Assembly (NCBI RefSeq): GCF_002277895.1
Contig: NZ_CP022998.1
Coordinates: forward strand, 849,501 to 913,500
Reading direction: 5' to 3'
DNA length: 64,000 bases
From: Rhizobium sp. 11515TR
GTDB lineage: Bacteria > Pseudomonadota > Alphaproteobacteria > Rhizobiales > Rhizobiaceae
Within the stretch, counting starts at the first letter, position 1. Every line of letters starts with the position of its first letter. The position numbers were made by a program, and so were the translations under genes. The notes beneath the pieces are model-generated. The model was not told the origin of the DNA and ran no database searches. It saw nothing but the letters and a program-made list of their open reading frames with translations. Positions 27,539 to 35,574 of the stretch are shown here, piece after piece.

Positions 27539-28165
27539 TCAGACATACGGTGTCCCGGCAAGAGCGGCGTCGACACCGGCAAAGCCGCGCTCCATGATAC
27601 CAAGTAGAGCGGCTTGAGGATTTCCTTTTTCTCGAAAGACGCGCAGTGCCTCGCCGTAGGCGGCCACAAGCGTCGCCATCAGCATTGCGCCCGCGAGATG
27701 TGCATCGGCATCTGAGCGCGGCCGGCCCGCCGCATCGGACAGCATTCCCGAGAGATCATCAGCAAGCGTCGCCTGCAGCCCACGCGCATGCGCGGTCAGC
27801 GTTGGGCTCTCCGCCACCATGCGCCAGAACGCGATAGGCCGGTCCGTGATCCTGAACAGGGGATGCTGCATCTCCAGCAGCTCACGCATCAGCGCCTGAA
27901 AGGCGCGGACCGGCGGCACTCGGCCGCGATCGGTGATCGCCTTGCGCACCAGTTCCCGTACCTCATCCTCGCGATCGAAAACCAGATCCTCCTTGCGGCG
28001 GAAGTAGTTGAACACCGTCTTCCTGGCGACCTCCGCTTCGTCAGCGATGTCGGCGACGGAAACCTTGTCGAAGCCATGTTCGAGGAACAGGCGCGTCGCG
28101 ACGTTGGAGATCGCCTGACGCGTCATCTCCTTCTTCCGGTCTCGGAGTTTGATTCGATTTGACAT
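27539..28165 (-). CDS. TetR-family transcriptional regulator
   Basis: A 208-residue TetR protein. The start is taken as MSNRIKLRDRKKEMTRQ. The frame is open 18 more codons, but these lie over the operator sites. The HTH is VSVADIADEAEVARKTVFNYFRRKEDLVF at about residues 33-61. It is divergent from an FAD monooxygenase gene. Two abutting 17-bp near-palindromes lie directly upstream of its start. It is probably the repressor of both genes. Confidence 0.88.
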   Translation of the reverse strand: MSNRIKLRDRKKEMTRQAISNVATRLFLEHGFDKVSVADIADEAEVARKTVFNYFRRKEDLVFDREDEVRELVRKAITDRGRVPPVRAFQALMRELLEMQHPLFRITDRPIAFWRMVAESPTLTAHARGLQATLADDLSGMLSDAAGRPRSDADAHLAGAMLMATLVAAYGEALRVFREKGNPQAALLGIMERGFAGVDAALAGTPYV

Positions 28166-28172
28166 GAAGATA

Positions 28173-28206
28173 TTTATACCATAAGTAAATTTATACCAAG
28201 TGTAAA
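28173..28206. promoter_or_regulatory. Two abutting TetR-type operators
   Basis: TTTATACCATAAGTAAA (28173-28189) is followed without a gap by TTTATACCAAGTGTAAA (28190-28206). Each is an imperfect palindrome (TTTA...TAAA, inner AC...GT), and the two are direct repeats of each other. They start eight bases upstream of the tetR-type start codon. Confidence 0.75.
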
Positions 28207-28383
28207 AATCGTATTGCAATCACGAAATCGGTGAAATTGGCACAGTTTTTATGACTGTTCCCGTGACTGGACCGTCGCCACCCGAATACGGTTGGGTGTT
28301 TTTCAGCGACTCGCGCCGGCTGAGGTGGCCGAAGCCGGAATGTCTGACGCCCTTGCGGCGCTGTTCGCTTGAGGAGTTCTGCC

Positions 28384-29982
28384 TTGATTTATGATGTTCT
28401 GATTGCCGGCGGCGGACCCGTCGGCTTGTTTCTCGCCTGCGAGCTGCGTCTCGCCGGTCTCTCCGTATTGGTGCTGGAGCAGGCCGAGGATCCGCGCTCG
28501 CCCTTGAAGCGCCTTCCCTTCGGCATGCGCGGTCTTTCCTCGCCAACCATCGAAGCCTTCTATCGTCGCGGCATGCTGGACGATGTCGCTGCGCCCAAAC
28601 CTGCCAAAGGCGGCTCGGGCGATCGCGCTTCATCGGCTGCGCACTGGATGCACCAGTCGCGCCGCCCAGGCGGCCATTTCGCCGGTATCCAATTCTTCCA
28701 CGACAATATCGATACCTCCCAGTGGCCCTATCGTCTGCCGACCACACTCGGCACCAGCATGATGGTCGAAATGGAAAGCCTCGAAGCTGTCCTTGCGGTG
28801 CGTGCGGAGGCCATGGGCGTCGAGATCAGGCGCGGCTTCGGTGTCGAGAGCTTCGAACAGTCGGATGAAGGTGTTGTCGTTCGCGCCGGGGGCGAGACCT
28901 TTCGCGGGCGCTGGCTCGTTGGCTGCGACGGCGGCCGCAGTACCGTCCGCAAGGCCGGCGGCTTCGGGTTCATCGGCACCGATCCCGAATTCACCGGCTA
29001 CTCCGCTGAAATCGAGATGGCCGAGCCGGACAAGCTTCGTCCCGGCCGCCATTACACCCCGACAGGCATGTACACTTTTTCACCGCCTGGGACGATCACG
29101 ATGGCCGACTTCGACGGAGGCGCTTTCCACCGGACCCAGGCGATCACGCTTGACCATGTGCAGGCGGTGCTGCGGCGCATCTCCGTCACCAACGTTACTC
29201 TGACGGCGCTCAAGCTTGCCACCACCTGGACGGACCGCGCCTACCAGGCGACCAGCTATCGCAGGGGACGCATCCTGCTTGCCGGCGACGCCGCGCACAT
29301 TCATTCGCCCCTGGGCGGCCAAGGCCTCAATCTTGGCCTGGGTGACGCGATGAACCTTGCATGGAAGCTTGCCGCCACGATCCGTGACGATGCGCCGGAC
29401 GGCCTGCTCGATACCTATTCCAGCGAACGACATCCCATTGGAGCGCAGGTGCTTGACTGGTCGCGCGCCCAGGTCGCGCTGATGCGGCCAAGCCCCAGCT
29501 CGCGTGCGCTTGAAGCCATCATCCGCGATCTGATCGACACGCGCGACGGCGCCACTTATTTCGCCGAGCGCGTCTGGGGTGTTTCCATCCGCTATGATCT
29601 TGGCGGGAGCCATCCGCTCGTCGGCCGCAGCGCTCCCGATTTCGAGCTCGCTGATGGCACAAGGCTCGGCGATCTCCTCAGGACGGGCAAGGGCCTGTTT
29701 CTGGATTTCGATGACCGCGCATCGCTTGAAGCGCTGGCCGGTCGCTGGACTGACCGGATCACCTATATCGCCAGCAACGCCAAGAATCGGCTCGGCTTGA
29801 ATGCCTTGCTCGTCCGGCCGGATGGCGTCGTCGCTTGGGTCGGCGAGGCAGAGCCTGACGTTGATGCCGCCGCCGAAGCGGCGTCGCGATGGTTCGGCGA
29901 CGCAGAGCGGACCAGCGAAGCAAGCGGGCTCAATCGGGGCGCCGCATACTCCCGATCAATCAGGCTGCCGCAGCGCTATTGA
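28384..29982 (+). CDS. FAD-dependent aromatic monooxygenase (PheA/TfdB-like)
   Basis: A 532-residue flavoprotein hydroxylase. The TTG at 28384 is chosen because GAGGAG lies seven bases upstream. An earlier TTG at 28369 has no such site. Motifs are VLIAGGGPVGLFLACEL (FAD, N-terminal), GCDGGRSTVRKA, and GRILLAGDAAHIHSPLGGQGLNLGLGDAMNLAWKLA. The C-terminal 150 residues have the thioredoxin-like fold of phenol-hydroxylase-type enzymes. It probably hydroxylates an aromatic or polyketide-like compound. Its end overlaps the convergent azoreductase gene by 23 bp. Confidence 0.88.
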   Translation: MIYDVLIAGGGPVGLFLACELRLAGLSVLVLEQAEDPRSPLKRLPFGMRGLSSPTIEAFYRRGMLDDVAAPKPAKGGSGDRASSAAHWMHQSRRPGGHFAGIQFFHDNIDTSQWPYRLPTTLGTSMMVEMESLEAVLAVRAEAMGVEIRRGFGVESFEQSDEGVVVRAGGETFRGRWLVGCDGGRSTVRKAGGFGFIGTDPEFTGYSAEIEMAEPDKLRPGRHYTPTGMYTFSPPGTITMADFDGGAFHRTQAITLDHVQAVLRRISVTNVTLTALKLATTWTDRAYQATSYRRGRILLAGDAAHIHSPLGGQGLNLGLGDAMNLAWKLAATIRDDAPDGLLDTYSSERHPIGAQVLDWSRAQVALMRPSPSSRALEAIIRDLIDTRDGATYFAERVWGVSIRYDLGGSHPLVGRSAPDFELADGTRLGDLLRTGKGLFLDFDDRASLEALAGRWTDRITYIASNAKNRLGLNALLVRPDGVVAWVGEAEPDVDAAAEAASRWFGDAERTSEASGLNRGAAYSRSIRLPQRY

Positions 29983-30577
29983 GCTTCGGAATGACAGCGT
30001 CTATGAACGTGTCCATCGTTGCTTCACCCATATCCACGGCCTTGGCACCTTCGCCATGGATAATCCTCACGTCGGTGATGCCGAGGACGTTGAGAATGGC
30101 CTTGAGGTATCGCGGGGCAAAATTGAGGTGGTCGATGGGCGAGGCCTCGCCATAGATGCCGCCGGACGCCAGCACCACGGTGGCTTTCTTGCCGGTCAGC
30201 AGTCCCTTGCCGTCGAAGCCAAGCGTTATGCCCTTGCGCACGACGTGATCGATCCAGGCTTTGAGGCTGGCCGGGATATTGTAGTTGTAGACCGGCGTGG
30301 CGATGACAAGCTCGTCGGCTGCCAGCAATTCGGCAACCAGCGCGTCCGAGAGACGCAGTTGCTCGGCCATGTCCGCGGTATGGGCATGCGGTGGCGTGAA
30401 ATAGGCCAATAACCACGGCATCGTCACGTGCGGCAGCGCATCCACGGCCAGGTCGCGCCGCACGACTGCGCCATCCGGATGCACCTCGAGCCAATTGGCG
30501 ACAAGGCGTTTGGTCAGCTGACGGGAAATCGAAGCCTCGCCGCGCGCGCTGGTTTCGATAACGAGAAGTTTGGGCAT
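29960..30577 (-). CDS. azoR: FMN-dependent NADH-azoreductase
   Basis: A 205-residue flavodoxin-fold quinone/azo reductase. The FMN phosphate-binding start is LLVIETSARGEASISRQL. TPVYNYNIPASLKAWIDHVVRKG is the most typical family segment, and SGGIYGE follows. The enzyme performs two-electron reduction of quinones and azo compounds with NADH. It is divergent from a LysR gene about 120 bp away that probably regulates it, and convergent with the monooxygenase. Confidence 0.93.
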   Translation of the reverse strand: MPKLLVIETSARGEASISRQLTKRLVANWLEVHPDGAVVRRDLAVDALPHVTMPWLLAYFTPPHAHTADMAEQLRLSDALVAELLAADELVIATPVYNYNIPASLKAWIDHVVRKGITLGFDGKGLLTGKKATVVLASGGIYGEASPIDHLNFAPRYLKAILNVLGITDVRIIHGEGAKAVDMGEATMDTFIDAVIPKLNSAAAA

Positions 30578-30654
30578 GGCGTCCTCAAGGTTTTGGGCTA
30601 AACAGCCGTGACAGATGCAGACGATATATAGGGCTTTCCATCCAGCGGCGGGAG

Positions 30655-30680
30655 CGATAATAAAGTGATTGTCTCTATCG
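30655..30680. promoter_or_regulatory. Candidate LysR box between azoR and lysR
   Basis: CGATA at 30655-30659 and TATCG at 30676-30680 form an inverted repeat with a 16-bp AT-rich centre. It ends 16 bp before the LysR start. Size and position suit a LysR binding site, but the symmetry is short. Confidence 0.4.
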
Positions 30681-30696
30681 GTTAATATGATGGATC

Positions 30697-31596
30697 ATGA
30701 TCGGCGGTCTCAGCCTCGACCAGTTGCGCATCCTGGTGACCATTGCTGATGCTGGCAGCTTTTCGGCGGCCGGGCGGCAATTGCGCCGCGCGCAATCGGC
30801 AATCAGCCAGTCGGTGGCGACATTGGAAGCCGCACAGGGCGTCCAGCTCTTTGACCGCAGCACCCATCGCCCCCGCCTGACGGAAACGGGCCGGGTTCTG
30901 GTCGATCAGGCCCGGCTGGTGCTTTCGAGTGCGGCCCGCTTCGAGGCCGTCGCGACCGGTGCGCGAGGCGGGGTCGAACCCGAGCTTGCTCTGGCTATAG
31001 ATCCGCTGGTGCCCACCGCCCCGCTCATCGAAAGCCTGCGCGCGTTGCACCAGGTCTATCCGCATCTTCCCGTCAGCTTCTCGACTGAGGGCCTGGGCGG
31101 GGCGCTGCGTCGTTTGCGCAGCGGCGACGTGGCACTGGCCTTCTGCCTGCTGCTGCCGGTGGTGCCAGACGATGTCGTGGCTTCGCCGCTGCTGCGCGTG
31201 GCGCTGACGCCCGTGGTCAGTGCCGAACACCCATTGGCAGCGCTTGGCCGTCCGGCAACCCGCGACGACCTGGAGCGCCATATCCAGCTCGTCCTGTCCG
31301 ATCCGGTCGATCGGGAAGCGAACAATTACGGCCTGGCCAGCGCCACCCGGTGGCGCTTTGTCGATCTCGGCCGCAGACTGGATTTCCTACTAGCCGGTTT
31401 CGGCTGGTGCCGCATGCCGGAGCATCTGATTGCCGATCATCTCGCAGCCGGCGATCTGGTTCGGCTCGAGCTGGCCGAAGATGCCCGTGACCCGGCAGAC
31501 GCCCTGACCATATACGCCGCCCGCATGGCAGACAATGAACCTGGCCCGGCCGGCCGGTGGCTCCTTGACGACCTGCAGGTCCGGCTGTCGCTCTGA
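30697..31596 (+). CDS. LysR-family transcriptional regulator
   Basis: A 299-residue LysR protein starting MIGGLSLDQLRILVTIADAGS. The HTH reads SFSAAGRQLRRAQSAISQSVATLEAAQG. A standard two-lobed inducer-binding region follows. It is divergent from azoR, which is the natural candidate target. No strong terminator is seen after it. Confidence 0.88.
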   Translation: MIGGLSLDQLRILVTIADAGSFSAAGRQLRRAQSAISQSVATLEAAQGVQLFDRSTHRPRLTETGRVLVDQARLVLSSAARFEAVATGARGGVEPELALAIDPLVPTAPLIESLRALHQVYPHLPVSFSTEGLGGALRRLRSGDVALAFCLLLPVVPDDVVASPLLRVALTPVVSAEHPLAALGRPATRDDLERHIQLVLSDPVDREANNYGLASATRWRFVDLGRRLDFLLAGFGWCRMPEHLIADHLAAGDLVRLELAEDARDPADALTIYAARMADNEPGPAGRWLLDDLQVRLSL

Positions 31597-31906
31597 CCCG
31601 GTCAAACAGTTGTCGTCAGTATCGCCTAATCCCTGAGAGATACCGGAAGAGCCGCGATGAACGCGGTCAAAGTCGGCTCTTCGGTGTTAGTCGCACTGTC
31701 GCCAACGTCCGCAATCGGCGGCGAAATCGCGCCATAGAGGGCAATCAGCGGCTAATGGCGGGCCGAAGCCGACGAAGCCGAGAACTACGTCTACGCTATA
31801 TCCCTCTACAGCCCTCATAAATAGAGCTGCAACCGAATGGCTCGAATGGGTGGTTTCCTGCCAGTCCGCTATGAAACGCTATTACTCTAAAGAAGACGAA
31901 GGCGGG
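31597..31906. other. Intergenic region of about 310 bp carrying copy 1 of a tRNA-linked repeat
   Basis: No convincing reading frame is present. The only structure I see is the 45-bp repeat at 31717-31761, whose sister copy runs into the tRNA-Ser gene. Base composition drifts towards AT after about 31790. Confidence 0.6.
31717..31761. repeat. Imperfect direct repeat, copy 1 (sister at 33450-33493)
   Basis: Its 45 bases match 33450-33493 with two substitutions and one missing base. It ends in AGCGGCTAATGGCGG, where TGGCGG corresponds to the last bases of the tRNA-Ser 3' end. It could be an att-like or duplication scar bounding the NmrA/HxlR segment. Confidence 0.75.
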
Positions 31907-32794
31907 TCAGTAGGATGATGCTCGCAAGGCTTCATCAAGCGACCTGCGCCCATTGCCAGCAAGCCAGGACGCGAAAGTCAGCAGGTCGGGATTGATTTCG
32001 CGCATGAGTTTCAAATCGACCTGCTCGGCAAGCGGCCCGTCTTCCAGGCTCTTTGCCATATGCGCGAGATCAGCGTTTGCAGCAAGAACGTCGTCGGGAA
32101 AACGTTCATAGGTTATCGGGCGGCCGGCTGCTTCGCTGAAGGCTGCCTCAAGCTCGCGCCCGGTCAGGCGGTCGCTCGCGATCTTAAGCGTCCTGCCGCC
32201 GAAACGGGGCCTGTCGGCGAACACTGCAGCAACAAACCTGCCGATGTCTTCCACGGCGATAAGCTGAATGGAATGCTCCGGTCGGATCAGGGACACCAGC
32301 CGGCCCTCATCCAGACCGAAGCCGGGTCGCACCAGCATTTCCATGAAAATCATCGGCCGGATTATGGTCGTAGTCATGGCCAATTCCCGAACACGTGCTT
32401 CGATACGAGGCTTGGCGTCGAAACGCGGAACACCTGTCAGTTCATTGCCCACGCTGGCGCCCGACGAGTAGACAAAATGGCTGATGCCGGTTTCAGCGGC
32501 GATTTCCGCAATCGAAATGCCATGACGAACTTCGTCCTCGGCGGCCAGGTTGGCTGGCAGTACGCTAAAGACACCGTAAGCGTCTTTCATCGCTGTGCGG
32601 ATTACATTGGTCTCTTCAAATGAACCCCGCACAAGCTCGACGCCTGCATTCCGCAATTGCAGCGATGCAGCTTTGGTGGAATCCAGAACGAGTGCGCGAA
32701 CAGGCCATCCCGCCTTCAACAAGGCTTTGGCGACTGATCCTCCCTGCCTTCCGGTAGCGCCGAAAACCAGAATGGGGTGCTTGCTATTGGTCAC
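31907..32794 (-). CDS. NmrA-like NAD(P)-binding protein
   Basis: A 295-residue atypical SDR of the NmrA/HSCARG class with the Rossmann start ILVFGATGRQGGSVAKALL. I choose the GTG at 32794 because GAGGG lies six bases upstream. The frame is open 42 more codons without support. SGASVGNEL follows the third strand, and no YxxxK is evident. Members act as NADP sensors or quinone/alkene reductases. It is divergent from an HxlR gene, which probably regulates it. Confidence 0.83.
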   Translation of the reverse strand: MTNSKHPILVFGATGRQGGSVAKALLKAGWPVRALVLDSTKAASLQLRNAGVELVRGSFEETNVIRTAMKDAYGVFSVLPANLAAEDEVRHGISIAEIAAETGISHFVYSSGASVGNELTGVPRFDAKPRIEARVRELAMTTTIIRPMIFMEMLVRPGFGLDEGRLVSLIRPEHSIQLIAVEDIGRFVAAVFADRPRFGGRTLKIASDRLTGRELEAAFSEAAGRPITYERFPDDVLAANADLAHMAKSLEDGPLAEQVDLKLMREINPDLLTFASWLAGNGRRSLDEALRASSY

Positions 32795-32883
32795 TTGAAA
32801 CCCTCGCGTTAAACAAGGGCTATCCATATATACGAATAATGTTCCGTCGGAAGACGGCACATTTTTCAGCATCAGGCACAAGG

Positions 32884-33297
32884 ATGATACTCTTGGACGA
32901 ACAGATCGATGCCGGCACATTGCGCGGATCAGAGAACGACAGACACTTCAGACCCATCCCGTCAAACGGGGTCTGTAGCCTGCTGAGTGACAAATGGACT
33001 GTGCCGGTTCTGTGGCGTCTTTCGCTCGCGGAGGGTCATCGGCTCCGATTTTCAGCTTTGAGAAAAGAGGTCGGCGAAATCACCCAGCGGATGCTGACGC
33101 TCACGCTGCGCAATCTCGAGCGCGAAGGATTTGTCGTACGCCACTATTTCCCCGAAGTGCCGCCGCGTGTCGAGTATGAGCTGACGGAGATCGGCCACGG
33201 AGCTTTGTGCGCCCTTGAGGGATTTAATTTCTGGGTCCACGACAATCTGGACTCCGTCAAGGCGCGCCGGCGCGCTTATGACCAGGCGGAGTTATAA
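32884..33297 (+). CDS. HxlR-family transcriptional regulator
   Basis: A winged-HTH protein of 137 residues from the ATG at 32884. An ATG at 32839 would add 15 residues but has no ribosome-binding site. The core reads VCSLLSDKWTVPVLWRL, then ALRKEVGEITQRMLTLTLRNLEREGFV, then PPRVEYELTEIG, all typical of HxlR. The Cys in NGVCSLL matches the position of redox-sensing cysteines in some family members. It is divergent from the NmrA-like gene. Confidence 0.85.
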   Translation: MILLDEQIDAGTLRGSENDRHFRPIPSNGVCSLLSDKWTVPVLWRLSLAEGHRLRFSALRKEVGEITQRMLTLTLRNLEREGFVVRHYFPEVPPRVEYELTEIGHGALCALEGFNFWVHDNLDSVKARRRAYDQAEL

Positions 33298-33449
33298 ATC
33301 CAAATCCCCGAAATTGGCTGAGAAGCTCAGATGTCGGTCCAGGTTAGCAACGCTCGGCTACGCCCGCTTTCAGCATCGTCGATCGTTGCCTTGGACGGCC
33401 GTCTTAGAATCGGCGGTTCACCATGCCACTTGGTGGCGATGCGGTGACT

Positions 33450-33493
33450 GGCGGAGAAATCGCGCCAAGAGGGCAATTAGCGGCTAATGGCGG
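33450..33493. repeat. Imperfect direct repeat, copy 2, running into the tRNA-Ser 3' end
   Basis: 44 bases matching 31717-31761. The last six bases (TGGCGG on the plus strand) are the encoded CCA, the discriminator base and the last two acceptor bases of the tRNA. The match stops there, so the shared sequence is mainly the DNA just downstream of the tRNA. Confidence 0.75.
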
Positions 33494-33577
33494 ACAGGGA
33501 GGGATTCGAACCCTCGGTACGCTTTCACGTACACACGCGTTCCAGGCGTGCGCCTTAAACCACTCGGCCACCTGTCC
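33488..33577 (-). tRNA. tRNA-Ser (anticodon GGA)
   Basis: A 90-nt class II tRNA with CCA encoded. The acceptor arms GGACAGG and CCTGTCC pair perfectly. GTGGCCGAGTGGTTTAAGGC forms the D-arm region. The anticodon stem CACGC/GCGTG encloses the loop CTGGAAC, giving anticodon GGA, which reads UCC/UCU serine codons. A long variable arm (TACGTGAAAGCGTA) and GGTTCGAATCC of the T arm are present. Confidence 0.97.
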
Positions 33578-33810
33578 TTTGGCGTTTCGCACCCGGTCAG
33601 GAAGCAAATCGTCGGAACGGCCGCGATATATACCGATGAATTCCTGGCAATCAACCCGAATCTGACAGATTTTTGACTTGTTGGCGCAAAACTCTGCATC
33701 TCCTCCCCATTGCGCTTATTTTGAACGCAACTTATCTAATGAAATAGACGAGGCGGCATAAGACCGGTCGGCCCGCGAAGGCTGAACACAGTGAGTATCG
33801 GGAGGAGTTT

Positions 33811-34128
33811 ATGCGTTTCCTGTTGCGTTTTGCCAGCCTTGTCGCGCTGGTGGTGGCTGTTATCGCCGGCACCATAGATTCCATTCAATCCGTTGCGGCT
33901 TCCGCCGTGGTCATGACCCCGATGGGCGATGCATGGAACGATGTCAGCCCCTCGTCGCTCGCAAGCCTCCGCTCGGCGATTGCCTATTACGTTCATCCTC
34001 GTTTCTATGACATGGCGATGCAATGGCTGCTGTTTCAGCCGGCCTTCGCCGTCTTCCTGGTGATTTCCCTATTGCTGTGGATGGTCGCCTACAAGCGCCA
34101 GCCTGCAGCCGGCCGCTTCAGCGCGTGA
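33811..34128 (+). CDS. Small membrane protein of unknown function
   Basis: A 105-residue protein preceded by GGGAGGAG seven bases before the ATG. The N-terminal helix (FLLRFASLVALVVAVIAGTI) and a C-terminal helix (FQPAFAVFLVISLLLWMVAY) flank a periplasmic-looking segment of about 55 residues with WNDVSPSSLASLR. The tail is basic (KRQPAAGRF), fitting a cytoplasmic C terminus. I recognise no named family. The good ribosome-binding site and membrane topology support a real gene. It lies alone between tRNA-Ser and the nucleoside importer. Confidence 0.72.
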   Translation: MRFLLRFASLVALVVAVIAGTIDSIQSVAASAVVMTPMGDAWNDVSPSSLASLRSAIAYYVHPRFYDMAMQWLLFQPAFAVFLVISLLLWMVAYKRQPAAGRFSA

Positions 34129-34498
34129 GGGTTTCTGCGTGTGTCTTTCGGCCTGTGCCATTCAGGGAATTGAGTGGCGTTGGAAGGAATTGGCGGTGGC
34201 TCCATCGCAATGCGGCGAGCGGTAGAACTGGCGATTGCGGAGAGCCGACCGGCAGCTGTTCTGACCAATAAAATTGCAGTTTTGGCCCGAAATTGTTTAA
34301 AAAACGGGTCGTTTGGATGGGTTTTCACCAATTCCCACAAATCTTTACCAACTGAAAAATTTCTCGTGAATTTTTCGTGCAGCCATGCAAGGATGCGCGC
34401 CAGCTTGGCCTCGGGGGAGGCCGGCAGTTCCGCAGACTTGCCCGATCAACGGGCTTGCGGGAGGACCCAACAAGATAGAAACAATAGGGCTGCACCAC
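34129..34498. promoter_or_regulatory. Structured leader region upstream of the nucleoside importer
   Basis: A gap of 370 bp without a convincing gene. Two hairpins lie close to the importer start: GGCCTC-GGGG-GAGGCC (34407-34422) and GCCCG-ATCAA-CGGGC (34440-34454). The AT-rich part before them (about 34270-34375) would hold the promoter. I do not recognise a purine riboswitch core. The leader may carry an RNA element or simply mRNA-stabilising hairpins. Confidence 0.45.
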
Positions 34499-35494
34499 AT
34501 GAAAAAATCCCTTTTGACCCTTTTCGCCCTGGCTGCCATGTCGGCAACGGCGCTCGCGGCCGATATCAAGCCGGCAATCGTCTACGGAACCGGCGGCAAG
34601 TTCGACAAGTCCTTCAACGAAGCTGCCTATAATGGCGCTGAAAAGTTCAAGAAGGAAACCGGCATCGCTTACCGCGACTTCGAGCCGACGGGTGACACCC
34701 AGGGCGAACAGGCGCTGCGCAACTTCGCCAGCAAGGGCTTCAATCCGGTTATCGCTGTTTCCTTTGCCTGGACCTCCGCGCTGCAGAAGGTTGCTGCCGA
34801 ATATCCGAAGACCGAATTCGTCCTGATCGACGACAGCCTTGATCTGCCGAACGTCCGCTCCGTCAAGTTCAAGGAAAACGAGGGCTCTTATCTCGCCGGC
34901 GTCATGGCTGCCATTGCATCGAAGTCCGGCAAGATCGGCTTCGTCGGCGGCATGGACATTCCGCTGATCCGCAAGTTCGAATGCGGCTACGAGCTCGGTG
35001 CGCGCGCCACCAATCCGAAGATTGAAGTCTTCCAGAACATGACCGGCACGACCGGTGCTGCCTGGAATGACCCGGTTCGTGGCGGCGAGCTCACCAAGAA
35101 CCAGATCGACCAGGGCGCGGACGTTGTCTACGCGGCTGCCGGTGCTACCGGCCTCGGCGTGCTGCAGACGGCCGCCGACAACAAGAAGCTGTCGATCGGC
35201 GTCGACTCGAACCAGAACTACCTGCATCCAGGTTCCGTTCTGACCTCCGTCGTCAAGCGCGTCGACCTCGCCGTCTACAATGCCTTCAGCGATGCCAAGA
35301 ACGGCAAGTTCACGCCCGGCACGCAGGAGCTCGGCTTGAAGGAAGACGGCGTCGCCGTTGCCATCGATGACAACAATAAGCCGCTCGTCACTCCGGAAAT
35401 GCAGGCTGCCGTCGACAAGGCGCGGACCGATATCGTCGCCGGCACCATCAAGGTCCACGACTATCTGACCGACAACGCCTGCCCGAAGAACTGA
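34499..35494 (+). CDS. BMP-family nucleoside-binding protein of an ABC importer
   Basis: A 331-residue periplasmic protein of the Bmp/Med family (basic membrane protein, PnrA/NupN-like). The signal peptide MKKSLLTLFALAAMSATALA ends before ADIKPAI. The mature start IVYGTGGKFDKSFNEAAYNGAEKF matches the family's conserved GG(x)DKSFN motif. There is no lipobox Cys, so the protein is free in the periplasm. The ATG at 34499 is used, since the open frame upstream is not protein-like. It heads an operon with an ATPase and two permeases next to nucleoside catabolic genes, so nucleosides are the likely ligand. Confidence 0.9.
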   Translation: MKKSLLTLFALAAMSATALAADIKPAIVYGTGGKFDKSFNEAAYNGAEKFKKETGIAYRDFEPTGDTQGEQALRNFASKGFNPVIAVSFAWTSALQKVAAEYPKTEFVLIDDSLDLPNVRSVKFKENEGSYLAGVMAAIASKSGKIGFVGGMDIPLIRKFECGYELGARATNPKIEVFQNMTGTTGAAWNDPVRGGELTKNQIDQGADVVYAAAGATGLGVLQTAADNKKLSIGVDSNQNYLHPGSVLTSVVKRVDLAVYNAFSDAKNGKFTPGTQELGLKEDGVAVAIDDNNKPLVTPEMQAAVDKARTDIVAGTIKVHDYLTDNACPKN

Positions 35495-35502
35495 TATGAA
35501 AT

Positions 35503-35543
35503 AAGGGCGTATGACGGGACAAAAACGTCATACGCCCTTTTCT
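35503..35543 (+). terminator. Hairpin between binding-protein and ATPase genes
   Basis: AAGGGCGTATGACG (35503-35516) pairs perfectly with CGTCATACGCCCTT (35526-35539) across a 9-base A-rich loop, followed by a short T run. It sits between the stop of the binding-protein gene and the ATPase start. It probably lets part of the transcripts stop, giving more binding protein than transporter, or it protects the upstream mRNA 3' end. Confidence 0.85.
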
Positions 35544-35574
35544 TATCCGGAAACCGGTTTCTGGAGCCCCTATA

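Noticed and set aside
33300..33488. Possible gene remnant between the HxlR gene and tRNA-Ser
   Set aside because: No frame gives a recognisable protein. Only the 44-bp repeat stands out.
34407..34454. Purine riboswitch before the nucleoside importer
   Set aside because: The two hairpins lack the conserved loop sequences and three-way junction of purine aptamers, so I list only a structured leader.
34325..35458. A 377-codon minus-strand open frame opposite the BMP binding protein
   Set aside because: The plus strand encodes a clear signal peptide and family motifs. The antisense frame arises from GC-rich codon bias.
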